Shown: positions 32,313 through 44,880 of the stretch, one piece after another
How positions within the stretch are numbered: position 1 is the first letter of the stretch
Layout of the letters: each line of letters opens with the position of its first letter
Program-made: the position numbers and the translations under genes
NCBI GenBank assembly: GCA_963921195.1
Contig: OY992539.1
Coordinates: 212,788,035-212,852,034, forward strand
Length of the DNA: 64,000 nucleotides
Source: Pegoplata infirma
Lineage: Eukaryota > Arthropoda > Insecta > Diptera > Anthomyiidae
Direction of reading: 5' to 3'
Notes under the pieces: model-generated
The model's database searches: none
What the model was told of the DNA's origin: nothing
What the model saw: the letters and a program-made list of their open reading frames with translations, nothing else

Positions 32313-33510
32313 ATAGAATTTGAGCTCGTGCTCCATATGTAATAACAGAAACAAAAACAATATAAAAAATTTAAATATTTTGAATCCATTTGGTCTGAAG
32401 TTATAGATACTGTAACCCTAAGCGGGACGATTTTTTATTTTATAATATTTCAAACATAAATTGAAAAAATATATCTTTCATAGATTAAGGGATTTCTACA
32501 CAAAAAAATATCTCAGATTCCAAAACATTGTTAATTTACAAAAAAAAGAAGTTTGTTTCTTAATTCTTTTGTTTACTTTAGTTAATCACTTTTTTTTTTT
32601 TTTTTTTTTTTTGTAAACATATTTTCCAAATAACCTTGTACACCCAACACCAGACTTAAATCACGATGATTGCAAATTAAATTTGAAAATAAAAAAAAAT
32701 CAATAACAACTCCACACAATTAGGTAATTGTATAGATTTTTTTATTTTTTTATTTCTATGTTGGAAAATTAACAAGATCCAATGGCAACATCATATAGAT
32801 CCAACACCAAAAATACTCAATTACCTTAACAACATCCCAAAACAATGACAACAACAAATAAAACAAAAAAAAAAAAACATCACTGTAACACCTGAGCAGC
32901 AGCATCATTAGAAGATTTTACAACAAAAAAAAAATAGTTAAATAGACAATAACTTTGGAAAATAAAAAACTAACACCATTCTAATACCAAAGATTGGTAA
33001 ATAATCAAATTAAAATAAAAAAACCTTGTGTAACCTTAACTAATGAAGTGATCGTCATCATCGTCAAATAGAAATAGAAGAATACCGCAGTTTTGGATAT
33101 CAAACATGTACTGTTTTGACGTTAAAAAAAGAGGCTTCAGTTTTAGCTTTATTGCAATGACATTAAAATTGGAAAAACAAATCAGATTACAAAAAAAAAA
33201 TCATAAGACGCTCCCACGAATTAAAATAAAATTAAACACTAAAAAATGTTTGTAAACTAAAACTTAAATCATGCGGCCTTACCACAAAAACATTAGCTAA
33301 AATTTTATAATTCCTCCCATTTTAAAATACCGGGAAAATACAGAAAAATTTTGAAAAAAATTAGACTTTTCTAGCAACAGCGGTTTTTCTTGAAACAGAA
33401 ATAAAGCAATAAAATGTAAAGATTCTGAAAAATACAGAAAACAAAATTTTAGTAATATTCTATAAAAAACCGGGATTTTTTTTAAAACATTTTAACAAAT
33501 TTAGGCCCAA
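32313..33510. other. AT-rich DNA, no gene seen
   Basis: Includes a 25-base T run near 32589-32612 and the dispersed word in inverse form (GTTTGTTTCTTAATTCTTTT at about 32551). No open frame of note. Confidence 0.5.
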
Positions 33511-35128
33511 TTTTATATATGGGGCATTCCGTACCAAATCGGATACTTTGACATTTTTTTTTTTTTTAGATTTTCCCAATTTGTTTGCAGTTTTTAGTAC
33601 CCTTCGAAAACTCCTTCGTGGTAAATTTTCAGATTTTTTTGATGACCAGTTCAAAAGATATTGAATTTTTAAAAATTGGTAGTTTGGTCCTTTACTCAAA
33701 ATACTTTTCCTCATAACTTCTTCAATAATGGTTAAAATTTCAATTTTTTTTCAAAATTTTTGTTTTTTACGTACTTTTAAAAAAAAAAATGCCAAAAAAT
33801 TCTTAAAAGTGCTCTAGCATGCGATTTTTAAGATTTATAATTTAAATCTCATTTTTGAAAATGTTTGTACACTTCGATTTTTTTGAAATTTTTTTGTGTG
33901 AAACTTCTATCAATTCTACAAATTTTTTGCCCAGGAGGATCGTGGGATAACGATTATTACTATTTTTTAAAATTTTTTGAAAAAATTTTATTGTAATTTT
34001 CCAATCTTAAAATCATTTGTACTGCTCCAATGGTGCGTCATAGAGGGTTCATTTATAAGACCGGCCCCCATTAATTTTTACGTCTTAACATTTCTTTGAA
34101 ACAAATTAATACCCTATCTCTAATTTCTAAGGGGGCTCCCATACAAAACGACATTTTTTAAAATTTGCTCCAACCGCTCTAACTGCCCTAATAGTGCCCT
34201 TAGACCAACAAAATGTATGACCGACCCACAATATTTTTTTAGTCCAAACATTTTCTCTAAACACACCTACCCTCTATCTCTAATTGTTAAGGCGGTGCCC
34301 ATACAATTTCTTTTATTTTTTTTAAATTTGTTTTATTTAATCGTCTTCTACCGGTCCAATGCACAGTGGGCCAGGATCTCCGTTTTTTGGCCAAAAGTCC
34401 ATTTCGCTGCATCCAAATTCTGTTGATGTATTCAAAATCTTGGAATGTTCAATATTATGTAAATAAAATATTGTAATATTGTGGCTTTCTGATTTTCTTT
34501 GGCAAGAGGTCAAAGTCAAAATTTTGAATTTTTGTGACAATTTTTTTTTTTAATTATATTAAAAAAAACTTTGGAAATTAAAGAATTTTTGACTGAAAAT
34601 CATTCAGAAATCACTAAAGAAGTACGTATTAACATATCAAAATCTAAAACACTTCAATAATTATCTAAAGAAGGTATAAAATTTAAGTTTCCCCAAAAAA
34701 ATAACGATTTTTTTGAAAATCGCCATTTTTCAACATCGATCTCCAAAAAGCTCCAAGCGATTTTGGAAAACCTTTAATGCCAATGTGTTCCTTAATATGT
34801 CCCCTAACTAGAATTTTGCGACCGTCTGCGACCATTCATAAACTTCCGAGATATTGTCCTTTAACTAAAAAATGACGTTCAGATTACACTTCTACACTAG
34901 CACGGAAGATAAAATCACTTGCACTCCGATTGTTCTGCAATTCACGTATGTTATAGAAGGTAGAAATCTAAGATTAACCTGCCATCTCGGTGGTTAAAGA
35001 GGGGAAATGGGAGGGGGAAAACGGTATTATTTCGTTTTTTTTATATCTGTTTCAAAGGAGCTATATGAACATTTCATACAGATCGAAAGGTTTTTTTAAA
35101 GGCCTATTAAATGGTGTATTGGACTTAC

Positions 35129-35727
35129 AAGGGAAGTCTCCCTAGTGTCACCCGCGGATCTTTATGGAATTGGTTTTATTTTGTAGAGCAGAAAAAATAA
35201 AGGGACACGTATTTTTTTTTAGCGGCCCAAATTCATATTTAGGGGGTAAAAAGGAGGGGGGAAGACAAGGCCATTTTTCAGTTTTTTTCGTTTATCTCCT
35301 ATACTATGCAAAGAAACCTAGTCATGTTGCATACCAAATGAAAGGTCTTTGGAAAACCTATCTACGTGTGCTAAGAACGTGTCCAAACATGCCCAACTTT
35401 TCGTCATATTGAGTAAAATACTAAAATTTTAGGACATTTTTGTTAATAAGTCAAAAAATATTAACTTCTATGGCCCGTTGTTAACACCACGAGATAGGTA
35501 TTTTTAATACCTTTAATCTGATACCACACATGCCTATATTAATTTTGTTTAAATAGGCTTAAATCGTGAAAAACTGAAAAAGGTCAATTTCCCCCCATAC
35601 AAATCGACCCCTCTAAAAAATGAATTTGGGCCGCTAAAAAAAAATACGTGTCGAATTAATTTTCGTTCTTAATAACATATCCAAATTTCATGAAGATCGG
35701 AGGGTGACACCAGGGAGACTTCCCTTG
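35129..35727. repeat. Inverted repeat inside the Transib-like insertion
   Basis: AAGGGAAGTCTCCCT...GTCACCC at the left and GGGTGAC...AGGGAGACTTCCCTT at the right are inverse. Further in, AGCGGCCCAAATTCAT (35221) pairs with ATGAATTTGGGCCGCT (35621). The loop holds ordinary AT-rich sequence. The 82-residue frame at 35164-35412 lies in the left arm and has no known match. Confidence 0.75.
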
Positions 35728-36485
35728 TTAGCGATATTCGGTTTTATTAAGTTGTAATTGTCAAAAATCTGTAAACTATACTATATATATATAAACGTTA
35801 TATTATATACATAGATAGGACCCCCAAATTCGTGTATAATAATCTCTATTATGATTAAGCCGAAACTTGATTTTGCTTTTGGCGATATTATAAATTCTTA
35901 ATGCTCACATATTCAGTGACGCATTTAAGCGGATGATATTTATGGGTTACCACTTTAATTAGCCGATAGTGGCAATTGATGAGCATTTTTGAGAGGTTTT
36001 TTTAGGAACAACATTATCGTAGAATTCATATAGAATATATCTTGTATAACTGCGTCCTCAGGTTCTACTTTTTAATGATACATTTATGCTGAAATTTCAA
36101 TGCAGTTTAATGGTCTGGATTAGAATTTAATAAGTTTGAGCATAAATTAATTATTCGTTTAAAAGCGTCAACAAGTTGACATGTTCAGTTAAAGTGATAA
36201 ATATTCGATTCGCAACACATAACCGATTCTTTGGAATTCAAAATTTTACTGGGTATATTTCGGTGCAATTTTCATCTTTAGTTTGATTACATTATTTCTG
36301 TGTGAGAAAAAAAGAAGACAAATAAAAATAAAGTTAACACCTCTTCATTTAAGTTCATTTCCACAAAATAGTTTGTATGTAATTTACAATAACAAAACTT
36401 TTCTTGTTAATTACGACTTTCTTGGATTTTGTTTATATTAATGTGCTCACGAAAACACTTTTCTGCTAATTCTATATTCGCAAAC

Positions 36486-36990
36486 ATCGAAGCCATATCA
36501 AGTAGAAACAAATAATTTAAGTTCAATATTTACCAATTTTTAAATAAAAAGCCACCATTTTGAACCCGCCATTTTGAATTTAAAATTTTCGATTTCATAT
36601 TCGTAATTAGTGACGCCATATCATTGATAAACAAATAATTGAAGTTTAATATTTACAAATTTTAAAACTTTTGGCCGCCATTTTGAATCCACCATTTTGA
36701 ATTTCTATTTTCTGATTCCAAATTCGTAATTAGCGACGCCATATCCTTCATAAACCAATAAATAAAGTTCGATGTATACAAATCTAAAAGTTTTTTACCA
36801 CCATTTTGAATCCGCCATTTTGAATTTTAAATTTTCGATTTCATATTCGTAATCAGCGTCGCCATATCCTTTATAAACAAATATTTTAAGTATTATATAT
36901 TCAAATTTAAAAATTTATGGCCGCCATTTTGTATCCGCCATTTTGAATTTTAAATTTTTGATTCCAGATTTGTGATTAGCCACTGCCTAA
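36486..36990. repeat. Tandem repeat of about 125 bp with paired CGCCATTTTGAA words
   Basis: Four units, each with GCCGCCATTTTGAATCCGCC followed by a second CCATTTTGAATT, then TTTTCGATTTCATATTCGTA and GCCATATC...AAACAAATA. The CGCCATTTTG word resembles the core of the YY1/PHO binding site (GCCAT), so clusters could bind such a factor; this is only a sequence resemblance. Confidence 0.8.
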
Positions 36991-37157
36991 ACCTCTTTTG
37001 CCAGTTTATAAAAACTTCTATCCTCTGTATTCTAGTTTTGGCCAAAATTCTTGGATGCTGGCCCACAGTGCAATGGTGCGTCCGAGAGGGGTCATTAGTG
37101 AGAGCGACCCCCATTTAGTTTTACCCCACAACATTTTTTTAAAACATACCTACGCCC

Positions 37158-38834
37158 CACATTGGTTGATGTTCATAGAACGAGCGGCTAAAAATAGAAG
37201 AAGTTGTCGAAGGACAATGAAACTTGGCACATAGTCATTTTTTGTTTGAATCAAGAAAAAAATGCAAAAATCAAAATGATCCGTCCACTTTTACGCCCAC
37301 CTCCCATACAAAGTGAAAATTAAATTTTGACCTACGGCATTGTTTTTTGGCACATATCATTTTTAAACACTCAGAATCATTTGTCTGAAATTTTAAAAAT
37401 ATCCGCCCACTTTTACGCCCACTTCCCATACAACTTGTATTGAAAAAGTGGCATAACTCCCTTGATTTTTAATGCATCAACTCAATTTGCACAAAAAATA
37501 AATATTATAATTGTAGAATGGGCTCCTGAAAATATATACCTGATCCGCCCACTTTTACGCCCACCTCCCATAGAAAAAACAAAAAAAAAACAAGTAAGAG
37601 TGTTAAATTTGGCTGTGCCGAATCTTTTATACCCTCCAACACGTTTAAAATAAAAAAATAAATCGCAGGGGCGTCCTTTTTTTGGTGAGGGGGGAGGGGG
37701 GGTCGGCGGAGTGGGTTGGGGACACCTGTATCCCCGCTATATATGTTTACAAATTATTTGTTTATGATATTTACGCCTAATTAATAAATTTTTATCGTTA
37801 TTTTTAATTAATTTCTATAACCACGCCCCCAAAAGGGGGCGGCCTGAAAAAATCAAATTTTCTAATCCCCTTGGTCCAAGCGCAGGTCTATGAACATAAT
37901 ATGGCATACAAATGTTACATTTGTTGAGCAAAAATTAAAAAAAAAAACTCGTAAAAATATCGTATTTTTCATGGGTTGTTTGTTCTTCAAGGGGGAATTT
38001 TTTTCTCCCTGTTCCGATTTTGCCCATTTTCCAACTTAACCTTACCAGTAACATAAGAGATATTCTTGCCCAATTTCAGGGGTCTAGCTCTTTTTGTTTG
38101 GACTGCATCGTTATTTCTACAGACGGACGGACATCGCTAGAATGTCTTAGATTCTATAATGGATCAATATTATACATACTTTATGGGGTCCTCGACCGAT
38201 ATTTCAATGTGTTACACACGGAATGGCAAAGTGAATATACCCCCATACTGTGGTTGGAGGGTATAAAAATCAGAGTTTCTGATGCATGAACGAAAATTCA
38301 TGTTTTGTTACTTTATTATTTTGTAGTTTTTACTGTTTTTTTTCGAAAGGAGCAGATAGGAGCAGCTGAATTCTTTTTTAACTTTTAGCTGAGACTTCAA
38401 GCTATAATTTGACATCTTTCGTTAAGCAGCGCTCCACAGCGCTAAAAAGATGCAGTCCACTGAAGTTGATGAACATTGAAATTTTGATGTTGTTTATATT
38501 TTGTTCTACGAAATTTTTTATATGGCACTTTTTACAACTTTTTTTAATGCAAATCTCATCCATGACAATTGTCATTTACGAAAATATACAACAAAGTCAA
38601 ATGATAAGTTTACTATGATTGTACCAAAAGATTGAATATACAGTAAATTTGCATGCCATTTTAAACAAGCGAACATATATGAACTTTGAGCGTGTCTGTC
38701 CAAACAAATAATAAATATATCAGCCTAATATTAAGGAATCATAATATTCAGATATCTGACAACAAAATACCAAAAAATTATCCAAATCGGCGAACATGAA
38801 AAAAATTAATTTCGGACACTCTTCAACTAATGTG
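37158..38834. mobile_element. Transib-like non-autonomous insertion 2
   Basis: Left end CACATTGGTTGATG, right end CTTCAACTAATGTG (inverse, 12 of 14). Flanked by CGCCC at 37153-37157 and 38835-38839, a GC-rich 5-bp duplication as Transib prefers. The sister arm at 46835-46855 shows the uninterrupted sequence. 37280-37580 holds three copies, about 130 bp apart, of a CCACTTTTACGCCCACCTCC word. A DINE-like element is inserted at 37586-38267. No transposase frame. Confidence 0.5.
37586..38267 (+). mobile_element. DINE-like element, second subfamily
   Basis: Left end AAACAAGTAAGAGTGTTAAA and TTTGGCTGTGCCGAA, then ATACCCTCCAACACG. A GC-rich middle (CCACGCCCCCAAAAGGGGGC) recalls the CCACGCCCAC blocks of Drosophila DINE-1. 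After GACGGACGGACATCGCTAGA and ATACTTTATGGGGTCC it ends in a hairpin TATACCCCCATACTGTGG/TTGGAGGGTATA. Same subfamily as 53713-54723. Confidence 0.7.
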
Positions 38835-39803
38835 CGCCCTATCTCCACTCCCTAAGTAGGCTTCCATTCAAAATTACATTTTTTTTAAATTTGCTCCAAC
38901 TGTTATTTGTATGGGATCCTACTTAGGGAGTGGAGATAGGGCGTAGGTATGTTTTAAAAAAATGTAGTAGGGTAAAAATAAATGGGGGTCGCTCTCACTA
39001 ATGAACCCTCTCGGACGCACCATTGGACTTGTAGAAGCTGATTAAATAAAACAAATTTACAAAAAATAAAAAAAAATTTTATGGGGACCGCCTTAACAAT
39101 TAGAGATAAAGGGTAGATGTGTTCAGAGAAAATGTTTGGACTAAAAAAATATTGTGGGTCGGTCATACATATTGTTGCTCTTAGGGCACTATTAGGGCAG
39201 TTAGAGCGGTTGGAGCAAATTTTAAAAAATGTCGTTTTGTGAGGGATTCCCCTTAGAAATTGGAGATTAGTTTGATCCGAAGAAATGTTTAGACGTAAAA
39301 ATTAATGGGGGTCGGTCTTATAAATGACCCCCTATGACGCACCATTGGAGCAGTAAGAATGATTTTAAGATTGGAAAATTACAATAAAATTTTTTCAAAA
39401 AATTTAAAAAAATATTTGTAGAATCAATAGAAGTTTTATACAAAAAAATTTCAAAAAAATCGAAGAGTACAAACATTTTCAAAAATGAGATTTAAATTGT
39501 AAAACTTAAAAAAGCGCTTTTAAGAATTTTTTGGGATTTTTTTTTTTAAAGTATGTAAAAAAACAAAAATTTTGAAAAAAAAAAAAAAAATTTGGACCAT
39601 TATTGCAGAAGTTATGAGTAAAAGAAGTTTGAGTAAAGGAACAAACTACCAATTTTTTTAAAATTCGGTATCTTTTGAACGGGTCATCAAAAAAATCTGA
39701 AAATTTACCACGAAGGAGTTTTCGAAGGGTACTAAAAACTGTTAACAAATTGGGAAAATCTAAAAAAAAAATTTTCAAAGTGTCCGATTTGACATGGAAT
39801 GCC

Positions 39804-40630
39804 TTATATATATTATTATTATTATTTCTATATTATTATTTCTTGGTAAGGCCCCACGATTTTTCCTTTTCTTCTCCTTCAAAAAAAGCTACTTAAGTAA
39901 ATTTTTTTTGATTTTATTGGTTTTAAAAATTAACACTTGTCTGTTGGTATTATCTTAAACTTTATAGACAACAAAAAAAGGGGCAAAACATTTAGTTACC
40001 AAAAAATTTAAAACAAATGCGCAATCACACTTAAATATTAGAATTCACAGTGATTGTTAGTTTATTTAAAAAAAAACTTTTGATATTTTGGTAATTTCAT
40101 CACTATACGTGTGTATTATTTTTTTTTTGTAAAGGCCAGTTTATGCATTTCAAAAACATACAAAAAATGTGTTAAATTTGATTGAAAATCTTTGATTATA
40201 TTTTTCTAAATATTTGTTTATATTTTTTTGTTTTTGGTGTGATAATTTAAACAATTCAAACAATCATGTTTAGTACCATGACAATATCACTTTTTGTTAT
40301 TTTTTAAGCTTCTTTTGTATTTCATTATAATGGGCGGTTTTCTTAAAGATATTTTGTTTTGAATTGTTAACCAACATTTTTTAACTGTTTTTGAAATTTT
40401 GTTATTTTTATCGATTATCACTTGTTTTTTGTATATTTTTTTGGTAGATTTGTAGTTGCTTGTTGTTTCTTCAATGTATGCAAAGTGCATTCTAATTAGA
40501 ATAAAAAGTCAAACAAAAGTTTTTTTCAGATGGGTGGGCTTTTTGTGTGTGTTTTTTTTTTTTTTGATAAAATGGTGGAAATGTAAACAGTTTCAGTTAG
40601 GGTGATTATAGAGATAATAGTACTAATATA
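39804..40630. other. AT-rich DNA, no gene seen
   Basis: No repeat or protein recognised. The 67-residue minus frame at 40287-40490 is Lys/Ile/Asn-rich as expected by chance. Confidence 0.5.
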
Positions 40631-41490
40631 AACAAGTAGAAAAGTTAAATTCGATTTGGCCGAATCTATGAATACCCTCCACAGTGCCATTTTTAAGTGA
40701 TAGTAAATTTTCTAACGTGAAAAAAATAAAATTTTTGATTAGAAAAATTTTGTTTTGTGTAAAAAAACTTTTTTTTTAAGTAATGTTTAAAAAAAAATAT
40801 TAACTAATTTTTTTTGGAGTGTAAAATTTTTTTTTTTGAGTGTAAAATTTTTTTTGAAAGTATTTTTTTTAATTGTAAAAATATTTTTGAGTGACAAAAA
40901 TACGTTGTAAAATATTTTTGTGACTTACCAATGTCTTTAGAACATGTTTAACGGGTTTTCTATGCGTGAATTTAAGGTGAAACTAATCTGAAATTCACGG
41001 TTTTGCTAATAACTTTGGAGCCACTGGACCGATTTGGCTGAAATTCAATACGAACTAGGCTAGTGGAACGAAAAATATATACGCAAAACTTCAGCATTCT
41101 CAGAATTACCTTTCGAAAGTTAGCGTGTTTTTTATCTCGTAAATTCACGAAAAACCCTTGCCGAAATTCAGTATTTTGCTCATAACTTTTGAACCACTGA
41201 ATCGATTTCGATGGATTGCATTACCAACCTGAGTAGGTAAATGTCCAACATATATGCCAAATTTCATTAGCCTCTGTAAAGTCTTTCAAAAGTTAGCGTG
41301 TTTTCTACACACAGACAGACAGACAGAGAGACGGATAGACGGACGGACGGACATCGTTAGATCGACTTAGAATTTATCGAGGATCATGTATATATATACT
41401 TTATGGGGTCCTAGACCAATATTTCGAGGTGTTACTCACGGAATGACAAACTTATTTATACCCTCTATCACTAAAGTGGAGGGTATAAAA
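40631..41490 (+). mobile_element. DINE-like element, long form
   Basis: Left AACAAGTAGAAAAGTTAAAT and TTCGATTTGGCCGAA. The interior is close to 4721-5560 and the reverse of 6643-7482 (GTGAATTTAAGGTGAAACTA). Microsatellite ACAGACAGACAGAGAGACGG near 41312-41350. Right end TATACCCTC-tatcactaaa-GTGGAGGGTATA. Apparently full length and the best-preserved long copy here. Confidence 0.7.
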
Positions 41491-42259
41491 AGAGGGGACT
41501 GAAACAAATATTTTTTCAATAGTTACAAATTTTGAAAGGATATGAGAAATTCTCCGGTCACCAGAATATATGAAGGATAAAATTTTATTTACAGTTTCTT
41601 GAGACATTCTGAGACATTTTTCATATAGAAAAAGTCTCAACATCCGAGACATTTTTCTTATAGAAAAAGTCTCAGATTATGACACATTTTTCGTATAAAA
41701 AAAGTCCTGACACATTTTTCGCATGTCTCAGACTCTGAGACTTTTTCTATTAGAATCTGAGACTTTTTCTATCTCAGAGTCTGAAACTTTTTTTATAAGA
41801 TACATATCTCAGAGTCTGAGACTTTAACTATAACAAAAATATCCCAGAGTCTAAGGCTTTTTCTATTAGAAAAATGTCTCAGAGTCTAGGACCTTTTCTG
41901 TACGATAAATGTCTCAGAGTTTGAGACTTTTTCTATACAAAAAGTGTCTCATAACCAAAAATTTTTCTATACGAAAAATGTGACAGAATCTGAGACTTTT
42001 GTCTGCTAAAAAGAAATGTCTCAGAATCTGAGACTTTTTCTCTTAAAAAAATGTCTCAGAATCTAAGACTTTTCTTTAAGAAATATGTCTAGAATCTGAG
42101 TATTTTTCTATGAGAAAGATGTCTCAGAATCTGAGACTTTTTCTATAAGAAAAATGTCTCAGTACTCAGAATCTGAGAATTTTTTGATACGAAAAATGTA
42201 TCAGAATCTGACGCTTTTTCTATACTAAACATGTCTCAGGATCTGAGACTTTTTCTCTA

Positions 42260-42836
42260 CACTCAGAAAATTATGTAAGTTACTACATGTTAGTTGTTTG
42301 AATATTTTACAGTAGTTAGTTGTTTTCAACTAAAAAGTCAGTTGTTTTTGTATGAAAAATATCAAACAACTATTTCTGTTAGTTATTTTAAGTCGTTTTT
42401 TTGAACTATTAACAAAAACGTACTGTAATGTAGTAACAGTTATTTAAAGTAGTTAATTTTATTTTTTTATCTCTGAAAATTTTTCAAAGTTTTTTTTTCC
42501 AAAAAATAAAAATAAATTTAATTTTTTTTTTTATTTTTCACAACTTTTTTTTTTAAAAAAAAAAACTTTCAAAAAATTTGGTCTTCAATTTTTTTTTTCT
42601 GAAAAATTGTTTGAAAAAAAAAAATATATATTGATTATTTTATTTTTACTACATTTTAGTTGTTTTGACTACAAATGTAAGTAGTTTTTACTACATAAGT
42701 CAGTTGTTTTTTTTTTTAGTTAAAATAACTTACATTGTTAGTTGAATTAACTGAAAAAGTAGTTGACCCCAAAACAACTTACAAAGTAGTTATTTTAACT
42801 GACATTTTCAGTTGATTTTACTAACATAATTCTGAG
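42260..42836. mobile_element. MITE built from a TAGTTGTTT / TTAACTG word
   Basis: Left end CACTCAGAAAATTATGTAAG after TA (42258-42259); right end ACTAACATAATTCTGAG. The interior has GTTAGTTGTTT, GTAGTTATTTTAACTG and similar self-complementary blocks. The right TIR merges with the flanking CTGAGAC unit, so the outer GTG and TA are not seen. Units on both sides have the same orientation. Confidence 0.65.
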
Positions 42837-43129
42837 ACTTTTTCTACAAAAAAAATTTCTCAGAATCTGAGACTTTTTCTATAAGAAATATGTCTCAGAA
42901 TCTGAGAGTTTTTCTTTAAGAAAAATGTCTCAGAATCTGAGACTTTTTCTAGAAGAAAATTGTCTCAGAATCTAAAACTTTTATTATACGAAAAATGCGT
43001 CAGAATCTAAGACTTTTTCTCTACCAAAAATGTCTCATATTCTGAGACTTTTTCTATACGAAAAATGTCTCAGAATCTAAGACTTTTCGTAGAAGAAAAA
43101 TGTTTCAGAATCTGAGACTTTTTCTATTA

Positions 43130-44187
43130 CACAGAAAATAATATGGCAAATTTTTTTTCAATTAAAATTTTATTTAATTTTAAAAGCAGTTTCAATTAAA
43201 TATTTTAATTGATTCAATTAATGTTTTAATTGAATTTTTAACTTTGCTGAAAAAATAAAGTAAACCGGTTTTGTATGCACTGTTGTTAGCAGCCAAAGCA
43301 CACACAAACATGCAAAAAATACAAAAAAAACTTTATTTATATTGTTTTGCATGCAGAAGCGCTGTCAGCAAATGAATACATACAAATTGAAAAAAAAATA
43401 CTTTTAGTATTATTGTTTCTTTCAAGCAAGATGACGCGTCATAAAGTTGCGGATAAAGAAAAGGACTGTACATAAAGCAAATATGAATTTATTAATAAAT
43501 AATTTAATTCACTGTTGTGTATAATATAAGTAACAATTTATATATAATATAAGTAACAATTTTTAAAGACTTAATTATACAAATTAAAATTTTTAAAACT
43601 ATTGCTGAAAAAACAAATTGTGTACATTTTAAGCAAAAAAAATCATGTGCGCGTCATATCGTCTTTGACAAAAAATTTGCATAACAACAGAATTATAAAA
43701 AAAAATGTGTTGCGTTTATTTAAAACTGTACCAATTGTTAGTGGCAAAAGTTCATGCAATGTCAAGTGTTAAAGATTTAAGAAGAAAGTAATTTAAAATT
43801 TTTATTGATATTGTAATTTATGTATTGTGTATTTATTGTATGAAACATTTTGAATTCAATAAAAAACCTTATATTTTTTAAATTTTACACGAACAATTTT
43901 GATTTTTTTTTATGTAAGGGTGTTTTTTCAAGTAAAAATTTTAATTTTTTCATTTAAAATTTCAATTAAATGTTTAATTTATTCAATTAAAATTTTAATT
44001 GATTTTCTATTTTATTTTCAATCAAAACATTAATTCATTCAATTAAAATTTTAATTGAATACTAAAATTATTTTCAAACAAAATGCGTAATTAATATGCG
44101 CATTTGCGTGATAGGTCCGAAATCAATTAATTTTTTAATTGAATCAACGAATTTCGTAATTGAATTTCTTTTTTATTTTTTTCTGTG
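43130..44187. mobile_element. MITE built from an AATTGAATCAATT word, TA duplication
   Basis: Ends CACAGAAAATAATATGGC and TTTTTTTCTGTG between TA (43128-43129) and TA (44188-44189). TCAATTAAAATTTTAATTGA-type blocks fill both flanks (43165-43250 and 43930-44170). The middle (43260-43900) is ordinary AT-rich sequence with no frame. Confidence 0.75.
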
Positions 44188-44880
44188 TAGATTCTGAGAC
44201 ATTTTTCTTATAGAAAATGTCTCGAATTCTGAAACATTTTTCTTATAGAAAAAGTCTCAGATTCTGAGACATTTTTCTCAGATTTTGAGACATTTTTCTC
44301 AGATTTTGAGACATTTTCTTATAGAAAAAGTGTCAGATTCTGAGACATTTTTTTTAGAGAAAAAGTCTCAAATTCTGAGACATTTTTTTTGTAGAAAAAG
44401 TCTCAGATTCTGAGAATTTTTTTTTTATAGAAAAAGTCTCAGATTCTGATAAATTTTTTTTATAGAAAAAGTCTCAGATTCTGAGACATTTTTCTTATAG
44501 AAATAGTCTCAGATTCTGAGACATTTTTCTTATAGAAAAAGTCTCAGATTCTGAGACATTTTTCGCATAGAAAAATTTCAGATTCTAAGACCATTTTAGC
44601 ATAGAAAAAATCTCAGATTCTGAAACATTTTTTAAATATTAAACCCCTTTTTCCTACAAAAAAAAAAATAATTAGATTCTGACACCGTTTTCTCTATAAA
44701 AAACAATTCCTAGAATCTAAAAGTTTTTCCATATGAAAAATGTCTTATAATCTTAATATTTTTCTTTAGCAAAAATATCTTACAATCTGAGAATTTTTTC
44801 TTATAATAAAAATGTATCTGAGAAAATTTAGTGTGAAAAAAATTTCATAACCCCAGACATTTTTCTTATAGTTTAAACTT

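Larger units (their letters stand above)
34362..37070. mobile_element. Transib-like non-autonomous insertion 1
   Basis: Left end CACAGTGGGCCAG, right end CTGGCCCACAGTG (read inward CACTGTGGGCCAG). Flanked by the 5-bp direct repeat CAATG (34357-34361 and 37071-37075). The empty site CCAATGGTGCGTC is visible in related arms at 34027 and, inverted, at 39016. Transib transposons have 5-bp duplications and CACWATG ends, related to the CACAGTG heptamer of RAG signal sequences; the match here is to the heptamer, so the call is tentative. No transposase frame inside: the largest open frames are under 85 residues. Confidence 0.5.
33521..39803. mobile_element. Large inverted-repeat element, GGGGCATTCC family, with two insertions
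   Basis: The left end GGGGCATTCCGTACCAAATC and the right end (inverse of GGCATTCCATGTCAAATCGG) lie next to TATATA on both sides. The arms share GTTTTTAGTACCCTTCGAA, TTTTCAGATTTTTTTGATGA and GTCCAATGGTGCGTC-type blocks. A shorter copy is at 46299-47716. Removing 34362-37070 and 37158-38834, each with one target duplication, restores a continuous element of about 1.9 kb. Short frames such as 33460-33714 and 39506-39778 are the same arm segment on opposite strands. Superfamily unknown to me. Confidence 0.7.
41580..44880. repeat. Double-palindrome minisatellite with two MITE insertions
   Basis: 41580-41700 inverted orientation, 41720-42258 and 42837-43127 plus orientation, 44190-44660 inverted again, then decayed units to 44880. 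The change of direction in the last block falls exactly at the MITE at 43130-44187, so that MITE sits at the axis of a large minisatellite palindrome. Confidence 0.8.

Noticed and set aside
36486..36990. Host promoter or CpG-type regulatory region
   Set aside because: The repeat lies inside a transposon with defined target duplications, so its motifs belong to the element.
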